64,000 nt of DNA from Kudoa neothunni. Taxonomy: Eukaryota > Cnidaria. Location of the stretch: contig OZ199839.1 of NCBI GenBank assembly GCA_964304625.1, positions 124,001 through 188,000 on the forward strand. The letters are read 5' to 3'. This document shows, in pieces, positions 50,513 through 63,169 of the stretch. How positions within the stretch are numbered: position 1 is the first letter of the stretch; each line of letters starts with the position of its first letter. Under the pieces are notes generated by a model. That model was not told where the DNA came from. It did not search any database and saw only the letters and a list, made by a program, of their open reading frames with translations. The position numbers and the translations under genes were made by a program.

Positions 50513-51788
50513 ATGCGGCAACTAAAAACGTCCTCTCGCGAATGTTTTTCGAATTTCTTTTTTTACGATTATCCATAATAAAATAAAAAAATAAGGAGAG
50601 AGAAAATTTAGCTTAAAATAATAACTTCTAAATTTTAAGAATTTTTCATCCGAATGCTGTCGGATACACTTGCGATCTCCATCTTTTTTCCAACAAACAT
50701 TAAATTGTTGTCTAATTTGTTTTGATAATCACTCATGAAACTGGATATTCTTCATATGTTTTAGCATATAAACATAAATTTTACATTGTCAGATTTATCT
50801 ATACATGTTTTATTAGTTTTAATTGTGAATAGTTTAAAAACGAGGACAACCACGTTCTCTTAAAATGAATTTTCTTAATATTTTTAGGACTGATGAGTGT
50901 TTTTTAAATAAATAAACACTATATTTTAGATGAACATTTGATTTCAATAGGTAAATAATTAAAGTTTGATTATATGAAGTTATTATTTTATTAGAGGAAT
51001 TTTTACGTGTGTTTAGTATAACATTCGACAAACTTAAAAATGTTGTTAACAAAATTCCAAAAATTGTCATTTCTATACATTTATTAGTTTTAGTCAATTA
51101 TATGTGTACCTTTAAAATAATAACCTTATTAAAGACATTAAATTTACACACAGTAATATTCTCAATTCGTGTATTTCCCCCAATTTGTTATTACTAATTT
51201 TCGACATACACAAAAACTTACAAAACAATAGAAATATAGCCTAATATTTTTTTTGAATATATTACAGATATAGCAAGGTGAAACAGTTTTATATTGTCAT
51301 TTTCAAACATTATGTTTCTGAATTTTAATAATAAAAAATTTAATTAATTCTTAATTTTTAACAATAAATTAAATTAAAAAAATTATAAACTAAAAAAATT
51401 GTACAACATCAGTATCTATTTTTTAAAGTTCGAAAATTATTTTCATTATAATGAAAAATGAGATCTTTTTGTGAGACACGCAATAAGTTTATATTTAAAG
51501 TTAGTCCATATAAAATTGTTATATATCAATAGTAAAAAATCTAATTAGTAATAATAAATAATTATTGAGTTAATAACTAATAGAGAAACTAAAAAAATTC
51601 AATGCTTATTGAAAAATATGAAGATTATACGTGTATCCGACCGAGTTCGGATGAAAAATTCTTAAAATTTAGAAGTTATTATTTTGAGCTGAATTTTCGC
51701 TCTCCATATTCTTTTATTTTATCATGGAAAATCGTGAAAAAAGAAATTCGAAAAACATAGGCAAGAGGGTGTTTTTTAGGTGCCGCTG
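50513..51788. mobile_element. ~1.28-kb element with ~160-bp terminal inverted repeats
   Basis: The left arm (50513-50672) and right arm (51631-51788) are inverted copies, about 85% alike, beginning GCGGCAMCTAAAAA reading inward and ending at a CGGATACAC block. Each arm, read outwards, contains an ATG-led open frame: MDNRKKRNSKNIRERTFLV on the left, minus strand, from 50576, and MENREKRNSKNIGKRVFF on the right, plus strand, from 51725. The roughly 960-bp core is AT-rich and non-coding. Probably a foldback or non-autonomous transposon; superfamily unknown. Confidence 0.75.
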
Positions 51789-51830
51789 CGGCGTATCCAC
51801 ATATTAAAAATAGCGCGTAATCGTGCGCCA

Positions 51831-51905
51831 ACGCTATGGTCCATAGTCAAATAATAAGGTCTCGCCACTTTTAGGTTTGAGGGTCATGGGTTCGACCTTC
51901 GTCCG
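51831..51905 (+). repeat. tRNA-like sequence (SINE head or tRNA pseudogene)
   Basis: An A-box-like TAGTCAAATAATAAGG at 51845-51860 and a B-box GGGTTCGACC at 51888-51897 stand at tRNA-like spacing in a locally GC-richer island. The acceptor stem does not pair, so it is not a functional tRNA. Polymerase III promoter ancestry is likely. A second, weaker case is at 60190-60240. Confidence 0.4.
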
Positions 51906-52309
51906 TTACACCGCGTACTTTATCATCATCATCTTCGCACACGAAACGCACGAATGATTTCGTTCGTGTTTATAATTATGAAGAAAACTTCGTTCGCTCA
52001 TGACTCGAATGGACATTGTTCGTTAAGAATGTTTATGGACTTGATTCAGATGTCAGCGTTGAATGCTTACAATATTGTCGAAAACTGAAGATAAATTCCT
52101 ATATTTCCAAGATTAAATGGTTCTCCTTGGAAACATATGAACAAATGTCCTTTGATCACTTCTTTGGATTAGATATTGGATTATTATATTACAATATCCA
52201 CTTTTATTCGCAGTTTCCCAATCCTTGATTAAAAATAATAGTAAAGATTTGCTTAATTTTCGTGTTTACTGACGATAACATTCACAAAAATGTATTTCAA
52301 TAGCGATTA

Positions 52310-52544
52310 TTAACCCTCAAAGGATAACCTTGGGCTCCACGCGCCCATCTTTATATTCTTTTGTTTATAAATTTTGTTGTTAAGCATGTTATATTTTGTG
52401 CATATTCGTCAGGATTTCATCTACATTTTGGAAAAAGCATTATCTACCAACCGACATAATAAAATTAGATAAAGGTTTGGCGAAATTACACAAAATAATA
52501 GGAGGGTAGATGCGCGAATCCAATGGTTAGCCGTTAAGGGTTAA
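52310..52544. mobile_element. piggyBac MITE, copy 2
   Basis: 235 bp from TTAA (52310) to TTAA (52541). Its left end reads TTAACCCTCAAAGGATAACC followed by TTGGGCTCCACGCGCCCA, which matches the subterminal sequence of the piggyBac element at 22101-22070 (CTGGGCTCCACGAACCCA). Its right end equals that of the MITE at 19699-19955. No coding capacity. Confidence 0.88.
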
Positions 52545-54545
52545 AAGAAAAATTATAATATTATTTAGAATCTATATATATATTAAGTTGTAGTGTCCGT
52601 GTGCACTAATCTCCTCCTCATACAGAGACTTTCTTTAGTATTTAAGATTATTTTTGTACTTTAAAAAATACAAAATAAATTAAAAAAATACAACGGGGTT
52701 GTCTGCTTTCTTATAAAGTGATGAATTAGTAGTGTAAACTTTTTGTAAACAGATTAGAGCAGATGATAATGAGATTAATTTATCATATGGTTTGCTAATA
52801 GGTTCAGTGATATGCGTAGATAACTTTAATTTATATTATTTAAATACAACTGAAACTTTTAAAGTTTACTCTTTTCTACTTTTGAACGTACTTAAGACGA
52901 TCTATAACATTCGTTCGTGCGAAGGCGGGAACTCGGTGTAAACGAAGATTTGTTGTTTAATCGAGAGATTAATCTGCATGAATAAATTATTTACTTTGCA
53001 CGTTTGATTAAAGATAAAAAGTTTTAATTATTTTTTAAATAAACATAAAATGATGTTAGAACGTTATAATTAAATGAAAATAAATCCAATAAAGATTAAA
53101 GTGAAGATGATCGGATTATTGCTGCTTATTTCGATCAATAATGTAGTCAAAAGAACGCTAAAATAATGATAATTGACTTTGAACTTAAAATGACCTTGGT
53201 CTACTCAAGGCTTTAATCTGCGTGGCCGGACAAGAAAGCCCACGCAAAGGAGGGCTTTTGCGCTAGTAAAAATATGAATCAATGTATTTATATTTTTATA
53301 ACTTAGAGGATAAAATTTGTGTTTTTAAGATTATATTTAATGTTGCAATTCCTAAAATTGAAAATTATTTGTTTATAATAATCAATAATCGGCTCATACG
53401 ATCATATCAGCTGCCGACCCCTGTATTAAACATGTCTTAAATAGAAATCTGATGTTGTATAAATTTATACCGCATTTTTAAAGAAAAACGTTAATTTTGT
53501 TTTTCTGCGTTCACAATTACTCCCATACTTAGTGTGGGGTACCAATGTTAAAACGCATTATATGCAGTGTTTTGTAATATGAACCGCCTAAATTCAAATA
53601 ATTCTAAACTTTAAATAACGAATTACTGATCACAAAGAAAATTTGTCATATTAAATCTTTGGATAAAAGGTTACAATTATTTGGAAATATTACAACTTCA
53701 AAGCTCTGTCTGTCTGTATGTTTAGAAAGAAAGATATTGATTTATTACAATAATATTCATATTCAACCATTAGGGAATTTTTCATATTATAATGATGCTT
53801 ATTTTCTCCATAAAATACCAATGTTATTATTTGATAACAAAATAAAAGATGGTCCTTTATTAAATTATGTTAATGCATTAACCAAACATAAGTTGGCGCT
53901 GTCATGGTAACGACACGATTACAATAATCTGTTTTATTAATTTATGAATAATCAATCTATTTGGATTTTAAAATATTAAATCATTTTCTGTTTTAATAAG
54001 TTAAATATAAAACCAGGCTATTAAAATCAGAGTCATCTCAATAACCACCATCTTAACAAACAGATCAATATGGTTAATCATCTTAAATTCACAGGATTAA
54101 CATTATTAAAAAAAAGTATTTGTCGTAAAAATGATAACTCTGGATCGTATCTAATTAAAATAATTAGCTCACTCAATAGACTAAGATTTGAAACCAGGAA
54201 ATGATTAAAATAGTCCCTAGCTCGAATCGAAATAATCTTTCGTATAGTTGAAAATAACATAGGATTGTTTGAGAAAAATTTTGCCTGTACAATCTTGTAA
54301 TCTAGTGATAAAAAAATTTATAAAAAGATTATAAAAGGCTTAATTAAGTTAGCAAAGGATTAAAAAAAATTAGTTTGAATCACCTTTTTATAGAAGACCC
54401 CACATTCAAAGTGATAGAATATCATCAATAAACGTGTGGGTTAAGTAGTTTAATTCGTTTAGGTGTTAAATTGGAGTTATTGTTTGTGTGTGTCGGATTT
54501 GTTACCTAAGGAGATTGATTGGCGTCCCTACGGAGGTAACTTGAA
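52545..54545. other. AT-rich spacer
   Basis: No supported gene. A plus-strand open stretch at 53659-53910 (NDAYFLHKIPMLLFDNKIKD) is protein-like but has no motif or neighbouring exon. A GC-rich hairpin (GCGTGGCCGG...GCCCACGC) is at about 53220-53246. Confidence 0.35.
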
Positions 54546-55932
54546 ATGAAGTTGGATCGCTGTGTTCGGACGTTCATAACTGAAGAACAGGTCAACACTG
54601 AAAATCTAGACTATCTAGGTATACTATCTAGAAAATTGGTCATACATGTAGGCTGGCAACGATAAAAACATAACAACCGGTTGTTGATAATCTATAGCAA
54701 TTGGCCTAAGTTTGAACAACAACCTAAATATAAATGATATTTTTAGAAAATATCGAGTCCTGGGAATGCAAATTTGGCGAAAAAAGTCGTATTCACGAAA
54801 TAGCGAGTTCATTAGGATTGACACAAAATGCGAGGGTAAGGAGCGATGGGATGTGATAGGCCTTTTAAATTTGTTAGGCTGTGCGTCCTAATCATAATAT
54901 GAACTCATCCACGGGAAACAAGGAGAAATCCACACTGTTTACTGACCAAATAAAGAAATGGATGATGGCCACATCTAATGCAGATCTTGAAACTGTAAAG
55001 GATCTTGTGGGGAGTTATCCTGATCTTATCAATACAAAGGATCCACTATGGGTATGGTTAATTCTTATTTTTTCCATTTGTTAATATTAATTTTTTAGGG
55101 AGTAATTTCAACTATTTTTATGATACTAGTTAATTAATATTTATATATCTTTAGATGGTAAAATTAATTAATTGATTTAAATTGAAACAAAAATTGTAGA
55201 CAGCATTGCATTGGGCTATTAGAAATGACGATTATTTGATGGTGGAATATCTGTGTGATCACGAGGCTGATATAAACAAAAAATCTGTATAATATGATTA
55301 TTGTTTAGTTTGTATTTTGAATTAATATTTAGTTTACGGTAAGTTATTTGTGGAAGATAGTTTATTGGGATTAATTTGATTGTGGATTAAGGGGGAAACC
55401 CCACTGCATTTAGCCGCTCGGCTGAGCCGACCAGTTATTTTTCGTTATCTCACAACTTTTTCAAGTAACTCGATTCATTTATATGATTTTATGTAGCTTA
55501 CCATTTGTAGATTTGGATTACAGTACTCTGGATAATCGAGGCCATAAGGCGGAGTCATTTGTACAAAACACAACACCAACCGATTTAAATATTTCCAAAT
55601 GCTCTGAGGATACCAATTCTCAAGTGTCGTCAAACTTTGAAATTGATCTCTCTGAGATATATTCTAAAAGTTCTACTTATTTTGACCTTAGATATTCGCC
55701 CGAATTGTTCCAAATCTCGTTTGATAACGGTGGTAGAGATTTAAAAGTTATGGATTAATTTTTATTTGAATGATTTAAAGATTGGCAAATGAAAACCTCA
55801 ACCACTCACAAACAATCTAAACCATCCTTACAGTTACAGTACACGAAAAGTGTGGATGATCGAAAGAATGGAGGCTTCAAAGGCTTGTTTAATAGATACC
55901 GTGAGAAATTCACCAAAAAATCCACCATATGA
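54546..55932 (+). CDS. SOWAH-like ankyrin-repeat protein A
   Basis: Seven exons, 54546-54618, 54747-54835, 54878-55051, 55200-55286, 55392-55464, 55511-55746 and 55834-55932, close in frame to 276 aa. Residues 1-55 (VRTFITEEQVNTENLDYL ... SRIHEIASSLGLTQNAR) resemble the N-terminal winged-helix-like SOWAH domain. Three ankyrin repeats follow: KKWMMATSNADLETVKDLVG (about 80-112), TALHWAIRNDDYLMVEYL (113-141) and GETPLHLAARLSRPVIFRYL (142-175). They end in DYSTLDNRGHKAESF, the place of the DYSGxKAxxY signature of sosondowah proteins. A Ser-rich linker and a basic tail (GLFNRYREKFTKKSTI) finish it. Vertebrate SOWAHs are longer (about 400-800 aa) and of poorly known function. The last intron (55747-55833) has a weak GTTATG donor; without it the protein would stop at 55758. 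Gene B is 280 bp downstream in the same orientation. Confidence 0.8.
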
Positions 55933-56211
55933 TGTTAACTGATTTTTATCTGCTTATACTTTTACAAATATATAGCTGTGGTGGTTTTTCTGCATTCGAC
56001 TTATTAGAACATAGTTGCTAACTCCCTTTAATGTCGTTTATATAAGATTAATAATTAGCACTAACATCCTATCACTGGTTGTTTGATAGATCATCACACT
56101 GCGGTTTGTAGTTAAGGTAGAGGGATATAATAAATTGTATTTGGAGCCTTCACAGATCGAATTATTATAATTTAATATATTTGATAGTAGTTGGAATTAT
56201 ATATAATTAAA

Positions 56212-57176
56212 ATGAACACTGAATCACAAGTTAGTCTCCTCACAGTAAAAAGTAACTCCAGGAATATGCTAGCTACTATATCAATGGAATCAATATTTTC
56301 GAAAAAGGTTTATTTTACAGCTAATTGATATAAACTTGTTTATTGCATCTAGCTCAACATGCTGGAGTATGGGGAGAGATACGATTTTCTGGACAAAAAA
56401 TGGATGGTGCTTTGCGCCGAGAACGACATCAAAGAGGTGAGAAATTTCCTCACTAGTTATCCCGATTATATCAACTTCAAAGATCCTGTGTGGGTGAGGT
56501 CTAATAATAATAATAATGTATTTTAATACAAAAAAATAAAGGGAGTATTTCTTTTACTATTTCGACAGCTTTCACTTTTATAGATGGTAATATAATGGTT
56601 CACTATATTATTTCATTGTTATTCTGCATAGACTATTCTCCATTGGGCTGTGAAGGAACACAACATTGAACTTGTTCGAATGCTACTTCTTGCTGGGGCT
56701 GATATCAACCCAACTGATGTAGGTACCATTTGAAACGGAATAATTGTAATAATAATTTTTTTATAATTTAGAAACAAGTATTTTGTATCAACGTTGAACG
56801 TCTATTTAGATACATGTCTAGGGAAGAACACCACTTCATTATTCTGTCATTTATAGATTCCAGGAAATAGAAGAAATTCTGACGTCCTCACCTGGTATAT
56901 CAATTAAAAATTGATAATTAATGAGTCAAAAATCTAAATTATTTAATGCTATCGTAATGAAAATTTTTGGATAAACGATAAATTATAGATTGTGACTCTC
57001 GAATAGAAGATTTCAACTCAAATAAACCGAAACAATACTCACAACTGAGAAAAATGTCGACTAAAAGTTATTACTGTAAACATCCCACTCTAAATAAACC
57101 AAAGGGACGCCACAAAAAACTGAAGAAATTCTGCAAAATACTCTCCCTACGGAGAAGTCAAACAAATAGATATTGA
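56212..57176 (+). CDS. SOWAH-like ankyrin-repeat protein B
   Basis: Five exons, 56212-56307, 56353-56493, 56632-56718, 56822-56894 and 56989-57176, close in frame to 194 aa. A 32-residue leader without the SOWAH winged helix precedes ankyrin repeats KKWMVLCAENDIKEVRNFLT, TILHWAVKEHNIELVRMLLL and GRTPLHYSVIYRFQEIEEIL. Then comes DFNSNKPKQY at the position of the SOWAH DYSGxKAxxY signature, and a Lys/Arg-rich tail (KGRHKKLKKFCKILSLRRSQ). Intron positions after DPxW, after the second repeat and before the third are the same as in gene A and in the same phase, so the two genes are tandem duplicates that diverged strongly. A and B share roughly 35-40% identity across the repeats by eye. Confidence 0.8.
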
Positions 57177-57649
57177 CTATGAGAACTTATTAAATTAAAT
57201 AAGTAGAAACTTAATAATTTTATGAAAAAAGTTTGTTGAATCCCTCTGATATCCAGATTATTTTTAAATACAATGTTTTCCCGAATATAAGACAGGTCGT
57301 ATAATATATTTTGGTTTAATAAAGAGCATTAGATCTTTTTTTAAGTAGGTCTTATATTTGTGTCAGGAAAAACTTTCTATGTATTATTTAGCTAATGTAA
57401 CTGAATTTAATTTTTTTTTAAATAGATAGAACAATATTTTTATTATTATTAATTACTCGAAAAATTACATTGTTGGAGATATTTTGTCATATAATTCAAA
57501 ATATCTAGACTTTTAGTATCTTAATAGTTTATATTTTCGAAGTAGATCTTATAATTAGGGTTTGCAATTTTCGACGACTATAATTATTTTGAGTGGCTAC
57601 CAGTTAAAATAGAGATGAACCGTTAAAATGAAGCATCGAAACCATTGAA
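57177..57649. other. AT-rich spacer
   Basis: Nothing recognised apart from the 3' UTR of SOWAH-like gene B. Confidence 0.5.
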
Positions 57650-58640
57650 GCGCGTTCTTTTAGAATTTTTATAATTTAATTTCGAAAATCTTGGTTCTAA
57701 AGCGATAGATAAATGGGTAATGCCAACAAATTCAACGAAAGTTTTGACAACAAGGAGAAAATATTGGATTTTTCCCTCCAGAAGTCTATAGTGATAGAAG
57801 GATGATTTGAATCCTTAAGCGCCTTACGAAGGAAATTGTATTCATCTCTAAGGATAACTTTGTCTTTAGTCCCTATTAAATAACAAAGATCATCAATATG
57901 TACATTTTCAATTGATAATGGCGTTGCTGGATCAATGTTTTTTATTGTTTTAAAGAAAATGGCTGATGGAAAACAATAATTAATTCTATTTGATATAAAA
58001 CCCAGGAGTTTTTCGATGATGCTTCCGCGAAAAGATTCAATTTTATTGATAAAATTAGTTCTAATCTCAAATGGAAGAAATCCAAGATTATCTTTGTGAT
58101 CATTCCAAAATCATTATTCATTCAGTCAATTATAGTTGAGAAAAAAAATTATCGTTTGTTTCAGTATGTTCCGAAAATTCAACCAACGGCGTAAGTTCAT
58201 CAATTAACACAGTGACAGAAAGAAATAAGACATTGACATTTTCCAAATTCTACAGGTTTAACTTCATTTAGAAAATCAACAACAGCTGGGTAATATTCTT
58301 GTATTTGCTTTAAGCAATTGTATAAGCTATACCAACGGATATCCGTGACACGAGGAATTTCTTTGACTTTTTCAAAATTGTTGTTCTTGAGATGAATCAG
58401 AAATGTTCTCTTTGCATTTCTATTCTTTGACAGAATAGATGAAAACTTCATGCAGAATTATTTAATATCCAAGAAATATTTGTCTGCAGCTTTTCGGACA
58501 GCAATGTGGATACATTTCCTTCAAATCTTTGATAAATTTTTTCATATATGACGTTGTAAGCTGTTGCTGTAAACAACGTAGCGAAATCCATATAACGCTT
58601 AGTTTTCAAATGATACTTTGGCTTATTTTTGAAGTATTTT
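57650..58640 (-). mobile_element. hAT transposase remnant, second lineage
   Basis: Minus strand: CIHIAVRKAADKYFLDI at about 58480, FCMKFSSILSKNRNAKRTFL, VTDIRWYSLYNCLKQIQEYY and PAVVDFLNEV to 58250 (the hAT block around the conserved Arg-Trp of xxTRWxS), then after frame changes FLPFEIRTNFINKIES, PSITIDFWREKSNIFSLLSK and LSLNLLALPIYLS at about 57730, a C-terminal dimerisation domain. It differs from the ZBED5-like copies at 47.8 and 13 kb and is the most decayed of the three. No terminal repeats identified. Confidence 0.7.
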
Positions 58641-60826
58641 AGGGTTCAATTATTTGTGAGGAAAATGTTTTTTAAAATAAGAGATTTTTAACTTTAATTT
58701 AAGCAGTAGTGAGTGATATTACCGATGTAAAAATAAGGTAATGGCTGTTGTGAAACTTTGCTGGTAAATTTTAATATTTTCAATAATTAACAATAATAAA
58801 TAATAATGAGCTTTTAATATTTCTAAATGACTTTATGTATGATATTTAAAATTTTAAACCATATTCCTAGATTTTCGGAGCATTTTATTAAACATGTTCC
58901 AACCTTAAATACTTCGATATAGATATCATATTCACATTTTACGTAATTAATTCTTATTAAATAATTTAACAAATTAGATTATTTTTTGACATAAATAAAT
59001 TTTTAACTCATTTTTGTATATATTAATAGTATTAATTACGATGATAATTGTTGGGTATCGTGACCAGCAGTACGGTATCTGTTGAAGAAACCAAAAACGA
59101 TTTCATGGGAACCAGAATTATCAGACGGACGTACTCCGACCTCCAATAAGTGAGTAATGCAGTTAATTACAACATGGCACAATTAAAACCTGGGTAAAAA
59201 TCACATAGAAATACCCAGAGGTGAATATACACATATTCGGCAATCGGGTGTAGGACCCGCCTCTTGGATACATTACTTTGGGACAACATTGAATCAGTTT
59301 TTGGCGCCCCTCATCGCATATAACGTTGCATTTTTGCATAAATTAGCATTCCTTTTTTTGAGTCTCCTCAATTGTTTTCTTTCTACCGCGTTCACTCGAG
59401 GATACAACAACAGTCACTAAGGTGTGATTCAATAATCATTTTATTTCTATTTAATTATATTTGAACATCAAATTCATGTAATTATTAGTAATTTCACGTT
59501 GGCTGAAAATTTACGATTCAGAGTTAACGAAAAGTAATAAATAATTACGAAATAATTGTATTTTATACAATTTGGATACAGAGCACATCTCAACCCATTT
59601 TATGATGGCTATATGTGCATTTCCAAATAAAATATGGAATAATTTTAAACGGTTTTATTCTTTTCTTTAAGAAACGAAACGAATGACTTCAAATTATCAT
59701 CATTTTCATCACAAAAAAAAAAGGCTACACGGATCAACCGAAAAATACATTATGTGGTAGTCACGTGATCTAATGAATTAATAATTTCACTATAAAATAA
59801 AAAATAAATTATGAAAATTTCCCATCGTTATTATGATAAAAATATTATACTAAATAATAAAAATTACGAATCTAGCTAATTAATAAAATTCCTCATTATC
59901 GGTTACATTAATTGTATTAGATTTTCTTGTTTTTAATTTTTTATCTAATGTGTGATTCGAATTCTTGTATTAAAAACGATTGAAAAAGTGAGATTTGTTA
60001 TCAAACGTATATACATATGCTACTTCAGGTGTTATTATGTATCACAGGAATTGGTGTTATTTTATGGTGTTATAAAAAGTATGGTTGCCTCTCTTCTATT
60101 AAATGAAAAAGAAGCTATCATTACGTTAGAGAAAAAGAATTAAAGGAGATAGAATCAGCTTTTGTCATCTGATCAACACCGGAAAATTGACAGGGATGTC
60201 CGGCGAGGGGACTGTGACTCCGGAGGTCACGAGTTCAAAACCCTTATCGATACTATTTGCACGACCATTGTTTCTATAGTACGGGCTACAATTATTCAAT
60301 TTATTTGTGTTTTCGGAATGTATGCTCATTATTGATGCAACAAAACTGCAGATATATAATTCGGTCCGATCCAATGAGGAAAGTCCATAATAAACAAAAA
60401 TACTGAAAGGCTAAGGAACCATCGCCATCAAAAAAATAAAGTTTGAGATGACATGGTTAGCGGGTTATATTCTCACATACTGCGAACGAAAGATTAAGTT
60501 AGAAGTTACATCATACAACTGCTTGCAGTATTTAGTGCGTTTGTGGATACAGCTAGACCAGACATATCCCCACTGTCTATGACAAACAGCTAACTTCACA
60601 AAATGATCTAAATATTTTCAACCTAAAAGATTGCTTTCAGCTGATTTAATCTGTTAAATATGACTGCAAACATGGTATGATGCGGTGCACATCTCTACTT
60701 ATTATCAATTATTATTAACACTAGAAAATGCGAAAAAACAACACAAGACTACCATTATACATAAAACACAAAACAGAGCCAAAAATCGGTGGTAGACCAG
60801 AAACGTTTTATAAATACTGTAGAAAA
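58641..60826. other. AT-rich intergenic with a tRNA-like scrap
   Basis: 59040-59420 is GC-richer than its surroundings and unassigned. At 60190-60240 GGTCACGAGTTCAAAACCC resembles a polymerase III B-box preceded by CCGGCGAGGGGACTGTGACT, perhaps another tRNA-derived repeat. No protein-coding gene supported. Confidence 0.35.
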
Positions 60827-62334
60827 TCATTTTGCCAAAATCTCAAGGATTTCATCTTGATTAAGCGACTCTTTCAATTCGAGTTGTTTCACCAACTAAA
60901 AAAAGTATTATTAATGCATAATAGAAACAGATAATAATCAATTACCTGGAAATATTTAACTTCATTATCGGTGATAATTTTGAGAGTCTTTTTGTAGGCC
61001 TCTTCTATCAACTCTAATACGCGTGAATCCAATTTGGTGGCCAATGATTTGTCGAACAAATGAGCATGACCGATATCGGGAACCAAACTATTTTCCAACG
61101 AAGGAAAACAGGCATTTTGCATAACTGTATTGTCCATACCATAGACACCAATCTAAAAGAATTGGTATTAATTGATTTTTTTGACGGTAAAACTAGTTGA
61201 TACATATGAATAGGCGAGTCTGGTAACTTTCTGTAGATCGTCCATTGCGCCGGTTGTTATTTTACCGATAAATTTGTGTTCCGCTACTCTTCCTCCAAGT
61301 AGTGCAACCATTTGTGACATCAGCTAAATCACGTTATTACAGGCGTATATTAGTGAATGCGAAAAAAATTATAAAAGTTTTGATAAGAAAAATAATTAAT
61401 TTTTAGACAGCGGGATGAAATGAGATAGCAAGAGAAACGCTCACCTCACGACGAGTGACCATGTATTGATCTTTGGGTATGAACAAGTTGTAACCAAGCG
61501 CTTTACCTCTTGGAACAATAGATATCTATACGCGCATTTAGACGATAACACAATGAAATCGAAGAATAGACAAACCTTTCCAATGCGCGTAGGATCAGCT
61601 CCAAAATAACTAGCAATAGCATGACCGGATTCGTGGATCGCAATAGTATGCTTCTCTTCTGGGGAATATTTTTTGAGATTGCTACTGCCAGCAACAACCC
61701 GATCAATAGCGTTATCAAAATCGCTCGGCTGCACAAATGTAGCGTTGTTTCTAACAGCCAACATTGCAGCTTCATTACAAATATTAGCTATATCAGCACC
61801 ACTGAAACTTGCAGTAGAATCAGCTAGTCTTGAGGCAAGTTGTTTCAGTTTAGTAGTATCATTTCGGTCGATAAGTTTTATTTGTTTTAGGTAGTGTTCA
61901 AACAGCTCCTCACGACCTTTCTTATCAGGTTCGGTCAAATGTATGTGTCGATCAAAACGACCAGGGCGAAGTAATGCCTTGTCGATGGAATCAAGTCGAT
62001 TTGTAGCCGCTATGACAACCACTCTACTGTCGGTTGTAAAACCATCCATCTCAACTAGAATCTGATTGACAGTGGAATCGTTTTCGCGATGACCAGCCAA
62101 TGATTTTCCCTCGCGACTTGTGGCTATGGAATCGATCTCATCGATGAAAATAATGCATGGAGCGTTCGATTTTGCCACCTTGAATAAAGATCTAATGTGG
62201 TAGGCCCCCATTCCAACCAAACTTTGAACGAAATCCGAACCAGTTGTCTGATACAATGGTACACCACATTCATTGGCTAATGCTTTAGCAAGGAGTGTTT
62301 TACCAGTACCCGGAGGGCCATACAATATGGCGCC
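60827..62334 (-). CDS. mitochondrial m-AAA protease (AFG3L2/SPG7-like), C-terminal 411 aa visible
   Basis: Five exons, high to low: 62334-61576, 61525-61445, 61323-61204, 61152-60946 and 60895-60827; all junctions are in phase 0. Seen: Walker A GPPGTGKT, pore-type residues after [12 protein letters not shown], Walker [17 protein letters not shown], the [15 protein letters not shown] helix, zinc-protease motif [43 protein letters not shown] with DD (third zinc ligand), [12 protein letters not shown] and a final [23 protein letters not shown] and [13 protein letters not shown] favour m-AAA over i-AAA (YME1L). These enzymes degrade and process inner-membrane proteins as hexamers. The N-terminal targeting, membrane and first AAA parts should precede GAILYGPPG, but no such exon is visible up to 64000. 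Either an intron over 1.6 kb long or a truncated gene copy explains this. Confidence 0.9.
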
Positions 62335-62815
62335 CTAACAAGAAAAATTTTACTGATTTATACAATAATCTTAAGCTAATTTAGTGATTGTCTAATGGAA
62401 TGGTATAACTTAGAATATTGTGACGGTTTGTACAAAATAAACCTTTAATTGCATGTCAACATGGACGAATGCCATTTATTCTTTCTATATCTCCTGTTTA
62501 TATAGATATTTCTATTTCTATAAATGGATAATTTTTCGTTTATTTTAATGTTCCAAAAATGATTTAATATTAAATGATGCCATGAGCATGTGTTTTATTT
62601 AATCTTCGTACCATCCACTTATCGGTTACATATACGATCGAACCTAGATTATCCGGAAGATATTTTAAATTTTATTTCGATTTTATTGAAATTACGTCTC
62701 GATAAATGTTCGATTATCCGGAATCTCGGAAACCGTAACAACTATTTAATCATAATTTGGGATAAAAATACCGCCAATCACCGTACGACATATAGCGCAT
62801 ATAGCAATGTAATAT

Positions 62816-62987
62816 TTAACCCTTTCGTACCCCAATTTTTTATTTTATTTCATGATTTTTTATATATATTACAGGAACTCAATATTTTAAATTGTATGAT
62901 TTTATTGTGATAGAAATTAATTAGACGTATAGTTTCAGCTGTTTTTAATGTGGGTACTAGAGTGGACATTTGGCATGAAAGGGTTAA
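62816..62987. mobile_element. short piggyBac-type MITE
   Basis: 172 bp bounded by TTAA at 62816-62819 and 62984-62987, with terminal inverted repeats TTAACCCTTTCGTACC and TTAACCCTTTCATGCC. AT-rich core, no coding. It differs in the core from the 19.7 and 52.3 kb MITEs, so is a separate subfamily. Confidence 0.75.
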
Positions 62988-63169
62988 AACAAAAATATTT
63001 ATAGGTTAATTGTTTATAAGTTTTTCTTTAAAACCTAAGTTAAGCACTCAGTTCTTATATAAATTTCGACTATATCTGAACATATGCTCTTATGTATATT
63101 AAACAAAAATTAATTATCGATTATTTAAAAAAGTATACTGCTCCTCTCCCATAGTTGTGTATTGTTTTT

